Assembly: GCF_902833905.1 (NCBI RefSeq)
Contig: NZ_CADFGP010000016.1
Span: forward strand, 59,982-123,981
Length of the DNA stretch: 64,000 bases
Origin: Paraburkholderia tuberum STM678
GTDB lineage: Bacteria > Pseudomonadota > Gammaproteobacteria > Burkholderiales > Burkholderiaceae
Reading direction: 5' to 3'
Shown here: piece after piece, positions 1 through 7,669 of the stretch
Position numbering within the stretch: position 1 is the stretch's first letter
How the letters are laid out: the number at the start of each line of letters is the position of its first letter
Made by a program: the position numbers and the translations under genes
The notes under the pieces: generated by a model
Databases searched by the model: none
The model's input: the letters and a program-made list of their open reading frames with translations, nothing else
Told to the model about the DNA's origin: nothing

Positions 1-953
1 CGGCGCTCGCTATCGAGCACGAACGCGTAGTCGGCGCTGCCGTTGAGCGTCGCGGCGACGCTCGACGCATCGATCTGCGGCGCGTGCATCAGCGGCACGT
101 CGTCGGTCTGCATCAGATCGCCGGCCGTCAGATAGCGGCTCGTGTCGATGCCTTCGAAGAACGCTCGCACGTAGTCGTCGGCCGGGTTCTTGATGATTTC
201 GCGCGGCGTTCCGATCTGCACCACACGGCCGCCTTCCATGATCGCGATGCGCGTGCCGATGCGCATCGCCTCCTCGAGATCGTGCGACACGAACAGGATC
301 GTGCGCTGCTGCTCGCGTTGCAGATCGAGCAGCACGTTCTGCATCTCCTTGCGCTTGAGCGGATCGAGCGCGGAGAACGCCTCGTCCATGATCATCAGCG
401 ACGGGTTGACCGCGAGCGCGCGCGCGAGCCCGACGCGCTGCTGCATGCCGCCCGACAACTCGGCCGGCAGTTTCTGCGCGAACGGTGCAAGGCCGACCTG
501 TTCGAGCACCGTCAGCGCCCGCGCCTCGCGCTCCTTGCGGCCGACGCCCGCGACTTCGAGGCCGAACGCCGCGTTGGCCAGCACGTTGCGCTGCGGCATC
601 AGCGCGAAGGACTGGAACACCATGCTCATGTCCTTGCGGCGCAGCGCGGTCAGCTCGGCGCGCGGCACGCCCGCGACATCGCGGCCGTCGATCAGCACCT
701 TGCCGGCGCTGGGCTCGACGAGCCGATTGATCAGGCGAATCAGCGTCGACTTGCCCGAGCCGGACAGGCCCATCAGCACGAAGATCTCGCCCTCGCGAAC
801 CTCGAACGACGCGTTGTGGACGCCGACGATCTGACCGGTGCGGGCAAACACCTCTTCTTTCGTGGCGCCGCTGGCCAGCATCGCGAGCGCCTGTTTCGGG
901 TTGCTGCCGAACACCTTGCACAGCCCTTCGACCACGACCTTGGGGGAATTCAT
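1..953 (-). CDS. proV: Glycine betaine/proline ABC transporter ATPase, 3' end outside window
   Basis: This is the ATPase that powers uptake of glycine betaine or proline as osmoprotectants. The reading frame is open from the ATG at 953 to the window edge, 317 codons, and the end is missing. It shows Walker A GLSGSGKST (about residues 62-70), the signature LSGGMQQRV (166-174), Walker B ending in DE (190-191) within MDEAFSALDP, and the switch histidine in VSHD. The roughly 40-residue N-terminal extension before the P-loop and the start of a C-terminal CBS-type tail are typical of ProV/OpuAA rather than of generic importers. A GGAG ribosome site lies just upstream of the ATG. The permease and binding-protein genes would lie beyond position 1 on the same strand. 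Confidence 0.93.
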   Translation of the reverse strand, partial: MNSPKVVVEGLCKVFGSNPKQALAMLASGATKEEVFARTGQIVGVHNASFEVREGEIFVLMGLSGSGKSTLIRLINRLVEPSAGKVLIDGRDVAGVPRAELTALRRKDMSMVFQSFALMPQRNVLANAAFGLEVAGVGRKEREARALTVLEQVGLAPFAQKLPAELSGGMQQRVGLARALAVNPSLMIMDEAFSALDPLKRKEMQNVLLDLQREQQRTILFVSHDLEEAMRIGTRIAIMEGGRVVQIGTPREIIKNPADDYVRAFFEGIDTSRYLTAGDLMQTDDVPLMHAPQIDASSVAATLNGSADYAFVLDSER

Positions 954-1223
954 CGAGTGCTCTCCTCGCTTGCGGACGTCCGTCCGCGCTGTGCCTACAT
1001 AGTTGCCAGAAAAAAGTGCGGCTAACCGACTAATTCCGACAACCACATGAGGAAATGCGACACCCGGCCATGTCGTGGACGCTCGGCGCGGCGAGCAAAC
1101 CCTTGGGAGAACGTTGTGGGAGAAAGGATTGACGCGGGTTGGCCCGCGCGCGGAGCGTGTCGCGACATAGCAAGCGGCGCTCCCGGACGGCGGCGGGCGC
1201 GAGGCGCCTGAGAGGCGCCGGGT

Positions 1224-2351
1224 TCAGGAAATCGACACGCCCAGCAAGCGCCCGACGCCGAACGTGAACCCTGCCGCGATGAGCCCGATGACGACCTGGC
1301 GCAGCGCCGAAAACCCCGCGCTGCGTCCGTTGAACAACGACGTGAACACGCCGATCGACGCGAGCGCCAGCATGCTCAGCACGACACACTGAACGATTGC
1401 GCTGACGCCACGCGTCCACAGGAAAGGCATCACCGGGAAAATCGCGCCGAGCGAGAACAAGCAGAACGACACACCCGCCGCCGACCACGGATTGCCGCCC
1501 AGTTCCGCCGGATCGAGACCGAGCTCCTCGCGCGTGAGGGTGTCGAGCGCCTTGTCCTTGTCGCGCATCATCTGCGAGGCCACGCGTTTCGCCTCGCTCG
1601 CGTCGAGCCCTTTCGCGCGGTAGATCAGCGTGAGCTCGTGCTCCTCCGCTTCGGGCTGTTCTTCGATCTCCTCGGCTTCCTTGGCGATCTGCGTGCTCGC
1701 GAGTTCGCGCGCATTGGTGACCGACAGCCATTCGCCGAGCGCCATCGAACAGGCACCGGCGATCAGCCCGGCGAGGCCGGTCAACAGGATCGCCTTGTTG
1801 CCGGTGCCCGCGCCGGCGACGCCCATGATCAGGCAGAAGTTGGACACGAGGCCATCGTTCGCGCCGAGAACCGCCGCGCGCAGATCGTTGCCCGCCGCGG
1901 CGCCCTTGTGCCACGACTCGGCCGCGGCAATGCGCGCGCCGGACGACAGGTTGGCATTGCCGGTGCTCGCGAGCGTCTGCACGACGGCCGCGTGATGATG
2001 TTCGTCGGCCGACATGTGGCCCGCGTCGCGTTGGCCTTGATATTTGTTGCGGTCCGCGTATTCGGCTGCGGCGAGCGTCGGCAGCACGAAGTCCGCGCCG
2101 CACACGCGCACGAGCCCCTTCATCAGACGCGTCTTGACCGCATGGCCACGGCCCTTCGGTTCGATGCCATTGGCTCTGAGCTTGTCGGCCCACACTTGCG
2201 CGTGGCTGTGTTCGGATTGCGCGAGATCCTGATAGACCTGCTTGCGGGTCTCGTCTTTCTCGACCTGCGCGAGCGTCTCATAGAGGGCGGCGCTGTGCAG
2301 TTCGTCGGAGAGATTCGCCTTGTAGCGTTTCACTTCATGTTTCGTTGCCAT
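1224..2351 (-). CDS. mbfA: Membrane-bound ferritin-like protein, rubrerythrin/VIT1 fusion (MbfA type)
   Basis: The protein of 375 residues joins an N-terminal four-helix ferritin-like domain (about 10-140, with an ExxH iron-binding motif near residues 47-50) to a C-terminal VIT1/CCC1 membrane domain (about 150-375, with several hydrophobic segments and the GANDGLVSN motif of the family). In MbfA proteins this arrangement exports iron and lowers iron and peroxide stress, so a similar role in the inner membrane is likely. The ATG at 2351 was chosen over an upstream TTG at 2366 because GAGG sits 7 nt before it. The gene stands alone. The substrate (Fe or Mn) cannot be fixed from sequence. Confidence 0.85.
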   Translation of the reverse strand: MATKHEVKRYKANLSDELHSAALYETLAQVEKDETRKQVYQDLAQSEHSHAQVWADKLRANGIEPKGRGHAVKTRLMKGLVRVCGADFVLPTLAAAEYADRNKYQGQRDAGHMSADEHHHAAVVQTLASTGNANLSSGARIAAAESWHKGAAAGNDLRAAVLGANDGLVSNFCLIMGVAGAGTGNKAILLTGLAGLIAGACSMALGEWLSVTNARELASTQIAKEAEEIEEQPEAEEHELTLIYRAKGLDASEAKRVASQMMRDKDKALDTLTREELGLDPAELGGNPWSAAGVSFCLFSLGAIFPVMPFLWTRGVSAIVQCVVLSMLALASIGVFTSLFNGRSAGFSALRQVVIGLIAAGFTFGVGRLLGVSIS

Positions 2352-2418
2352 GATCGCGCCTCGCAACTGCCCGGCGCCTCATCAACGATGAATGTCACGC
2401 CGGGCGTCCGCCTGTCCG

Positions 2419-2730
2419 TTACTGGCTGGCAGGCGCACCAACGCCGGCCTTCTTCTGGGCTGCCTGCAGCTTGTCCGGATAGTTCGGATCGTTCTGCGCC
2501 GGCTGGTAGCCCGCGTCTTCGAGTTTCTTCAACTCGGCGTTCTTTTTCGCGCGGGCCTGTTTGCGCTCTGCCTTGCGCTCGGCCTTGGTCGGCTTTGGGG
2601 TGGTCGTCGTCGCGCCTTCCTGGGCTGCGGCATCCGTCGAGCCCTGCGCGAGCGCGAGCGGAATCGTACCGGCCATCAGTGCGACGGCCGAAACCCCCAG
2701 CATGATTCGTTTAATGGCGAAGCTCTTCAT
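2419..2730 (-). CDS. Small exported DUF4148-like protein
   Basis: This protein of 103 residues has a signal peptide (KR followed by a hydrophobic stretch ending in LALAQG) and then a lysine/alanine-rich helical segment. It ends with the pattern LKKLEDAGYQPAQNDPNYPD and a QAAQKK tail, which resembles the DUF4148 family common in Burkholderiaceae. The role of that family is unknown; the protein should be periplasmic. The ATG at 2730 is preceded by AGGGG at good spacing, so the longer frame starting near 2829 is rejected. There is no obvious operon partner. Confidence 0.75.
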   Translation of the reverse strand: MKSFAIKRIMLGVSAVALMAGTIPLALAQGSTDAAAQEGATTTTPKPTKAERKAERKQARAKKNAELKKLEDAGYQPAQNDPNYPDKLQAAQKKAGVGAPASQ

Positions 2731-3012
2731 CACTGATATCCCCTGAAAAAATTGGCAATAACGTACGAATTGCGGGTGCGAATCGTGAACCACACGCCGG
2801 GTCGCGCAGCCTCCACGCGAACCCGTCAACGGGAGCTTACTGCCAAATAACGGGATGCGGGTCGGGAGCGTGGACGGCCCCCGGCGGCCTCGCTTTCAGA
2901 ATTCTCCGGGTTTTGTTGAGATTGACTCATGAACAATAGTGGCGCGGATCGATTTCATCATCTACTCGGACCGTCGCTTCATTCACATCTTTCCGCCGAT
3001 CGTGCTCTATCT

Positions 3013-3446
3013 ATGAAACGCATCTCTACGCGTGTCGCATTGTTAGCGGGTCTCATTGCCGTGCTTTATCTCGGTCTGTTCGACCATACTCCGCAAGGAA
3101 GCGAGTGTCGCAAATCGGCACCTGTCCACGGCCTGTACACGGCCTGTACACGGCAGAGCTTTGCCTGTTGCGATGGATTCCGGGCCGCAGTGGAAGCCCT
3201 GAATATGTCGGCAGGCTATTCGATGCAAAAACCGGGAAGCTGCTTGCACAGCGCACGTTCAGCACGCCTGTCCCCGATCTTTTCTGGTCAACGGGTCTGC
3301 GATACTCGCTGAATCCGTATTCGCCGCCCCGTTATCTCGGTCCGTCCGTCGAATTTTCCCGCGGAGATGGCGGTGAAGGAGATTCGAGTATTTCGTTACC
3401 TCCGTCGTTCTGGGACAAACTAGCCGCCGCGCGCCCGCGCTTATAG
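3013..3446 (+). pseudogene. Small membrane-anchored protein gene, frameshifted by an 11-bp tandem duplication
   Basis: Starting at the ATG at 3013, the first 40 or so codons encode a positively charged start and one hydrophobic helix (VALLAGLIAVLYLGLF), then a region reading SAPVHGLYTA. An exact 11-bp tandem duplication (3127-3148) shifts the frame, so the present ORF ends early at 3312 with low-complexity sequence. Removing one copy joins the frame to a sensible C-terminal part (GRLFDAKTGKLLAQRTF and onward) that ends at TAG 3444-3446, giving 140 residues. The length minus 11 is exactly divisible by three. The family is not recognised. A short hydrophobic frame (about 2939-3015) overlaps the ATG as ATGA and could be a coupled leader. 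Confidence 0.65.
3127..3154. repeat. 11-bp tandem duplication (two copies plus 6 nt)
   Basis: CACGGCCTGTA occurs twice back to back (3127-3137, 3138-3148), followed by the first 6 nt of a third copy. It is the direct cause of the frameshift in the surrounding gene. Slippage or recombination across such a repeat can remove a copy and restore the frame. Confidence 0.95.
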
Positions 3447-3691
3447 TCGGCTGCGTCGTATGCCGGTGCCTGTGTCTCACCGTGCTGGAATCAAGCCGCA
3501 CGCACCTCCTTCCGCGATTCGGTTTTTTGGCACGTCCGCGCCGTCAGGAGTATCTTTTAACCGCGCCGGAAGCGCCAAAACCACCACTCCTCTACAAGAC
3601 AGACGCTTCCCAGAGTCCAGACCTGCTCGACAAAGCGCGACGTTTCTAACATGCAACGAAGCGACATCAACTTATCGAGGATGGTGAAACA

Positions 3692-4069
3692 GTGAAAACA
3701 GTCAATCTTTTGAAGGTGCTCGGTATTGCATTGTGCGTGGCAACCGCATCCAGCGCCTATGCCCAGGCGAGCGACGCGCAGGCGCCCGCCGCCACGGCAG
3801 CCGCGCCGGCCCCGACCGCCCCGTCGACGCGTGCGGCGGATCGCAAGCTCGGCCGCGACGTGCGGCACGCGCTCGGTAAAGCGCCCGGCTTCAATGTATC
3901 GAACGTGTTCGTGCGGGCGCGCGGCGGCGCGGTGACGTTGACCGGCTCGGTGCCTCAGGGCGACATGATCCAGCAGGCCGGCGATGTTGCGAAAGGCGTG
4001 CCGGGCGTGACCTCGGTGACCAACAGACTCACCCTGAACCTGCCATCCCGCGGGAGTGGCGGGAGCTGA
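3692..4069 (+). CDS. Periplasmic BON-domain protein
   Basis: The protein of 125 residues has a signal peptide (MKTVNLLKVLGIALCVATAS, cut after AYA), an Ala/Pro-rich linker (25-48), and one BON domain (about 50-120) with the typical VRGGAVTLTGSVP-like strand-turn (here VRARGGAVTLTGSVP) and PGVTSVTNRL end. BON domains bind phospholipid membranes and occur in envelope-stress proteins such as OsmY. The start is GTG at 3692 with GAGGA about 10 nt upstream. A five-codon ATG frame at 3681 overlaps this start and may couple translation. The gene converges with the XRE-cupin gene, with a gap of only 18 nt. Confidence 0.82.
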   Translation: MKTVNLLKVLGIALCVATASSAYAQASDAQAPAATAAAPAPTAPSTRAADRKLGRDVRHALGKAPGFNVSNVFVRARGGAVTLTGSVPQGDMIQQAGDVAKGVPGVTSVTNRLTLNLPSRGSGGS

Positions 4070-4087
4070 GCACAAGTTGGACGCAAC

Positions 4088-4657
4088 TCAGCGCCGCACC
4101 AAGCCCACCACGTATCTGCACACCTCGGTGCCCGCATTGAAGAACTCGCATTCGACCGGCGCACCGAGTTGCAAACAATCCCCCGCTTCGAGCCGGTGCG
4201 TCAGCGCGCCCTCGCGAAACGTCAGCACCCCTTGCGTGACCCAGATCTGCTGATGCTGAAACACGAACGCATCCGACGGATAAGGCACTCTCACCCCAGT
4301 CGGCAATTCGATTTCGAGCAGTTCCAGCACGCCGCCGGTCGGCGGTGAAATACGCCGCCGCGTATAGCCGGTTTCGGGGTCCTCCCACAGCGGCTGGTCC
4401 GCATGACGCACGAGCCGCTCGCCGGTCTGCTCGGCGAGTGCGAGCAACGTGGACAGCGTCAGCCCGAACGCGCCCGACAGCCGCCCGAGCACCGTCGCGG
4501 TCGGACTCGCCTCGCCACGCTCGATCTTGCTGATCATCGCCTTCGATACACCCGAGCGCTCGGCCAGCTCGGCGAGCGACCAGTTGCGCGCCTCGCGCTC
4601 GGTCTTCACGCGCGCGGAGATCGCCTGCGTCAGATCGATGGCGGAAGTTTCGGACAT
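4088..4657 (-). CDS. XRE-family transcriptional regulator with C-terminal cupin domain
   Basis: The protein of 189 residues has a helix-turn-helix domain (about 10-65; SLAELAERSGVSKAMISKIE is the recognition part) and a cupin_2 sensor domain (about 105-185; GVRVPYPSDAFVFQHQQ and LEAGDCLQLGAPVECEF strands). Such regulators usually repress catabolic or stress genes and release DNA on binding a small ligand in the cupin pocket. The target and ligand are unknown. The ATG at 4657 was chosen because the HTH alignment begins soon after it; a TTG at 4678 would add 7 residues. No strong ribosome site is visible for either. Confidence 0.88.
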   Translation of the reverse strand: MSETSAIDLTQAISARVKTEREARNWSLAELAERSGVSKAMISKIERGEASPTATVLGRLSGAFGLTLSTLLALAEQTGERLVRHADQPLWEDPETGYTRRRISPPTGGVLELLEIELPTGVRVPYPSDAFVFQHQQIWVTQGVLTFREGALTHRLEAGDCLQLGAPVECEFFNAGTEVCRYVVGLVRR

Positions 4658-4731
4658 GGCGGGGTCGTCGTTGCGCAAGTGGGGGGCACCTTCCGCTCGG
4701 TCATTGCTTCATTCCATCGTCCTTGCGGTCT

Positions 4732-4860
4732 TCATCTTCGGCATCCTGGCACGCAGCAGGCAGTTGTTTCAGTAGCGCTGGTAGCGCCGTTTGCACTGCA
4801 AGCATCGGTTGCGGCTTGCTGCATGTGGTCGAGGTAGTCCGGCAAGCGGTTCTCGTTCAT
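4732..4860 (-). pseudogene. Truncated HEPN (DUF86-type) toxin start joined to unrelated sequence
   Basis: The ATG at 4860 overlaps the stop of the MNT gene as ATGA. The first 22 residues (MNENRLPDYLDHMQQAATDA and two more) match the start of HEPN/DUF86 toxins. The frame then turns into low-complexity sequence and stops at 4732 after 42 codons, whereas the family is about 110-140 residues. The catalytic RX4-6H motif is absent. In another frame the rest (about 4700-4800) reads as a plausible protein tail ending LKQLPAACQDAEDEDRKDDG, so the toxin was probably cut by a deletion that fused it to another gene's end. Confidence 0.65.
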
Positions 4861-5153
4861 ACCGGCTGCGCCTGCGCAAGCACCTTGGCCCGGAACTTCT
4901 GCGGCAGGTCGGCCGGGGTCAGCAGATCGACGTGGACGCCGAGTAGCGCTTCCAGTTCATCCTGCAACCCCCCCAGGTCGAACAGCGTCGCCCCTGGCAG
5001 CGCATCGACCAGCAGATCGAGGTCGCTGCCGTCCCGGTCGGTGCCGTGCAGCACCGAGCCGAACACGCGCGGGTTCGCTGCGCGGAAGCGACTCGTCGCT
5101 TCGCGCACTACGCTGCGCTTCATGTCGAGAACAACGGACGGTCGCATGGGCAT
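4857..5153 (-). CDS. MNT-type nucleotidyltransferase antitoxin, orphaned
   Basis: The 98-residue protein is a minimal nucleotidyltransferase. The motif FGSVLHGTDRDGSDLDLLVD (about 32-51) contains the GS and the D-x-D metal ligands required for catalysis. In MNT/HEPN pairs this enzyme adds AMP groups to the HEPN toxin and silences it. Its usual partner follows directly in an ATGA overlap but is truncated, so this antitoxin has no visible target here. Two ATGs four codons into the sequence (5153 and 5147) are both possible; AAGGA fits the second better. Confidence 0.82.
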   Translation of the reverse strand: MPMRPSVVLDMKRSVVREATSRFRAANPRVFGSVLHGTDRDGSDLDLLVDALPGATLFDLGGLQDELEALLGVHVDLLTPADLPQKFRAKVLAQAQPV

Positions 5154-5366
5154 CCTTTCTTATCGAAACTCATCGAGACGATAAGCGATTGAGTCGAGAC
5201 TCGCAATGCCTTCACCTCCCGTGCCATGCCGGTTGCGTTGGCGGGCTTGCTGCCCCGGCACGGCCTACGCCAGGCTGATTACCTTTGACGCAGCAGCGCC
5301 AGGATCAGCGCAGACCAGTTCAGGCCGCTACGACCACTGCAACCGGCACAGCCAGCCGACAACGTC

Positions 5367-5395
5367 TTGCATAGTGATTTTTCGTCCACTATATT
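5367..5395 (+). promoter_or_regulatory. Predicted sigma-70 promoter of the flavin monooxygenase operon
   Basis: TTGCAT (5367-5372) and TATATT (5390-5395) are separated by 17 nt, an ideal spacing. The predicted start of transcription is near 5402, leaving a leader of about 40 nt before the ATG at 5442. Confidence 0.6.
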
Positions 5396-5441
5396 AAACG
5401 CAACGCCATCGCCCGAACCCGCTCGTCAGCCGGAACACACC

Positions 5442-6836
5442 ATGCCGAAGGAAATCGTTCTCAACGCGTTCGACATGAACTGCGTAGGCCACGTCCAGCA
5501 AGGGCTGTGGACCCATCCGCGCGATCAGTCCACGCGCTACACGGATCTGCAGTACTGGACCGACTACGCGCGCAAGCTCGAAGCGGGCCTGTTCGACGGC
5601 ATCTTTTTCGCGGACGTGGTCGGCGTGTACGACGTCTACGGCGGCAGCCCGGACGCGGCAATCGGCGGCGCCGTGCAGGTGCCGGTCAACGATCCGACGC
5701 TGCTGATTCCGGCGATGGCCGCGCTCACGCGGCATCTGTCGTTCGGCGTCACGTCGAATCTGTCGGTCGAGCAGCCGTTTCTGTTCGCGCGCCGCATGTC
5801 GACGCTCGATCATCTGACGCGCGGCCGGGTCGGCTGGAACATCGTGACCGGCTATCTGGACAGCGCATCGCGCGCGATCGGCCTGAGCGGCCAGATGGCG
5901 CACGACGACCGCTACGATCTCGCCGACGAGTACATGGAGCTCGTGTACAAGCTGTGGGAATGCAGTTGGGAAGACGGCGCGGTGCTGCGCGACAAGGCGC
6001 GCGGCGTCTATGCGGACGCGTCGAAAGTCCACGTGATCCATCACCACGGCAAGCAGTACCGCGTCGATGCGATGCACCTCGCGGAGCCGTCGCCGCAGCG
6101 CACGCCGGTGCTGTATCAGGCCGGTTCGTCCGCGCGCGGCAAACAGTTCGCGGCGGCACACGCGGAGTGTGTGTTCGTCAACGGCCAGGCGAAGCCGGCG
6201 GTCAAGACGATCGTCGACGACATCCGCGCGCACGCGGTCGCCGGCGGCCGCCGCGCCGACGACATCAAGGTACTGCTCGGCCAGACCGTGATCACCGGCC
6301 GCACCGATCAGGAAGCGCGGGAGAAATTCGAGGAGTACCGCCGCTATGTGAGCTCGGAGGCGGCGCTGGTGCATGCGGCCGCGTCGCTTGGCATCGACTT
6401 CGCGCGCTACGACCTCGACGAGCCGATCGAAACGGGCAAGAGCCAGGCGATCGTGTCGAACGTCGAAGCGATGACGCGCGCGGCCGGTCCGCAATGGACG
6501 AAGCGCAAGCTGCTCGAACAGATGGTGCTCGGCAGCCGCCAGCAGCCGCTCGTCGGTTCAGCCGACAAAATCGCCGACGATCTGATCGCGTGGACCGAGG
6601 AAACCGGTGTCGATGGCTTCAATCTGTCGCGCACCGTCGTGCCCGAGTGCTTCGACGATTTCATCGAACTGGTCGTGCCGCGGCTACAGGAACGTGGCGC
6701 GTACAAGCGCGCGTATCGTGACGGCACGCTGCGCGAAAAGCTGTTCGGCCACGCGCGGCTGCCTGAGAGCCACACGGCGGCGCGCTTCCGTTCGCCGGCT
6801 TGCGCGGCGGCGCCGGACGACGAGGCTCGCGGCTAA
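5442..6836 (+). CDS. LLM-class FMNH2-dependent monooxygenase (NtaA/SnaA/DszA group)
   Basis: The 464-residue protein is a bacterial-luciferase-like TIM-barrel oxygenase that uses reduced FMN supplied by a partner reductase. Family features seen are the start LNAFDMNCVGHVQQGLW, FFADVVGVYDVYGG, VTSNLSVEQPFLFARRMSTLDHLT, GRVGWNIVTGYLDSASRAIG and the C-terminal GTADKIAD-like GSADKIADDL. This subgroup acts on nitrilotriacetate, EDTA, sulfones or related compounds; the substrate here is not determined. The ATG at 5442 was chosen by family alignment; an upstream ATG at 5367 falls inside the promoter. The flavin reductase gene follows after 48 nt. Confidence 0.92.
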   Translation: MPKEIVLNAFDMNCVGHVQQGLWTHPRDQSTRYTDLQYWTDYARKLEAGLFDGIFFADVVGVYDVYGGSPDAAIGGAVQVPVNDPTLLIPAMAALTRHLSFGVTSNLSVEQPFLFARRMSTLDHLTRGRVGWNIVTGYLDSASRAIGLSGQMAHDDRYDLADEYMELVYKLWECSWEDGAVLRDKARGVYADASKVHVIHHHGKQYRVDAMHLAEPSPQRTPVLYQAGSSARGKQFAAAHAECVFVNGQAKPAVKTIVDDIRAHAVAGGRRADDIKVLLGQTVITGRTDQEAREKFEEYRRYVSSEAALVHAAASLGIDFARYDLDEPIETGKSQAIVSNVEAMTRAAGPQWTKRKLLEQMVLGSRQQPLVGSADKIADDLIAWTEETGVDGFNLSRTVVPECFDDFIELVVPRLQERGAYKRAYRDGTLREKLFGHARLPESHTAARFRSPACAAAPDDEARG

Positions 6837-6884
6837 CTCGACCACCGTTGTTTTGGCGAACCCCGACTTCCAGCAGAGGTCCCC

Positions 6885-7448
6885 ATGCTTGACAAGAGCA
6901 CGTTCCGCGACGCGATGGCCGGGCTTGGCGCGGCCGTCAACATCATCAGCAGCGACGGCAAAGCCGGACTTGCGGGCTGCACCGCGTCGGCGGTCTGCGG
7001 CGTCACCGACGAGCCGCCCACCCTGCTCGTTTGCATCAACCGCAGCAGCCGCAACAACGCGGCGTTTCGCAGCAACGGCAAGCTCTGCGTGAACGTGCTG
7101 CGCGCCGAGCAGCAGGCGCTTGCCGCGCACTTCGCCACCAGCGCGCTCGCGATCGAAGAGCGCTTCGCCGCCGCGCAATGGGACGACCTCGCAACCGGCG
7201 CACCGGTGTTGCAGGACGCGCTCGCGTCGCTTGACTGCGAGATCGAGTCGGTGACCGAAGTCGGTACGCACACGGTGTTCTTCTGCGCGGTGAAAGCCGC
7301 GCGCACGCAGGGCGCAGGCGATGCGCTGATCTACTACGGCCGCCGCTATCATCGCGTCGGCGAGCGCTCGGTTCACGCGACGCCCGCCGCTTCACCTGCC
7401 CCGCCCCACCCTCGCCAACGGCCCGGCCGCGATCGTCCGGCCGAATAG
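6885..7448 (+). CDS. FMN reductase partner of the monooxygenase
   Basis: The 187-residue protein has a flavin reductase domain (about 5-160). Family features are FRDAMAGLGAAVNIISSDG, the flavin-binding GCTASAVCGVTDEPPTLLVC, NGKLCVNVL and the final GDALIYYGRRYHRVG. It reduces FMN with NAD(P)H and hands it to the oxygenase encoded just upstream. GAGG lies a few nt before the ATG. The last 25 or so residues are Pro/Arg-rich and overlap the antisense DUF1501-like fragment, so the native C-terminus was probably altered when that fragment was joined here. Confidence 0.9.
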   Translation: MLDKSTFRDAMAGLGAAVNIISSDGKAGLAGCTASAVCGVTDEPPTLLVCINRSSRNNAAFRSNGKLCVNVLRAEQQALAAHFATSALAIEERFAAAQWDDLATGAPVLQDALASLDCEIESVTEVGTHTVFFCAVKAARTQGAGDALIYYGRRYHRVGERSVHATPAASPAPPHPRQRPGRDRPAE

Positions 7449-7535
7449 CGCGGCCGCGGTGCGCTCCGGATCGAGCGCAATACCTTCGCTCGCTGCACCG
7501 ACGATCAATGCGTCGAGCAAAGCAGTCAGCGTCGG
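7392..7535 (-). pseudogene. Duplicated C-terminal fragment of a DUF1501 gene
   Basis: On the minus strand this stretch encodes about 47 residues, including LDALIVGAASEGIALDPERT and AAALFGRT, that clearly match the last 44 residues of the complete DUF1501 protein beginning 135 nt away (LDALIAGTASESLGLDPERT, AAALFGRT). The match starts abruptly and there is no start codon or signal peptide in frame. It is the tail of a second, diverged DUF1501 gene whose front is lost. The 135-nt gap to the intact gene (7536-7669) holds nothing recognisable. Confidence 0.8.
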
Positions 7536-7669
7536 CTCACGCGATTCGCCATGCCGATGCGACGCGAACGCCCGTCCGCCGCGATCGCAGGTCGCTCGCC
7601 CACGGAATCCTCGATCGCCCATCACACCTCCGTCCCATCGTCATTGCACGCCGTTGTGCGATCAACGCG

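Noticed and set aside
1203..1219. GGCGCC-TGAGA-GGCGCC hairpin after the ferritin-like gene
   Set aside because: The stem is only 6 bp of a self-palindromic word common in GC-rich DNA and has no T run.
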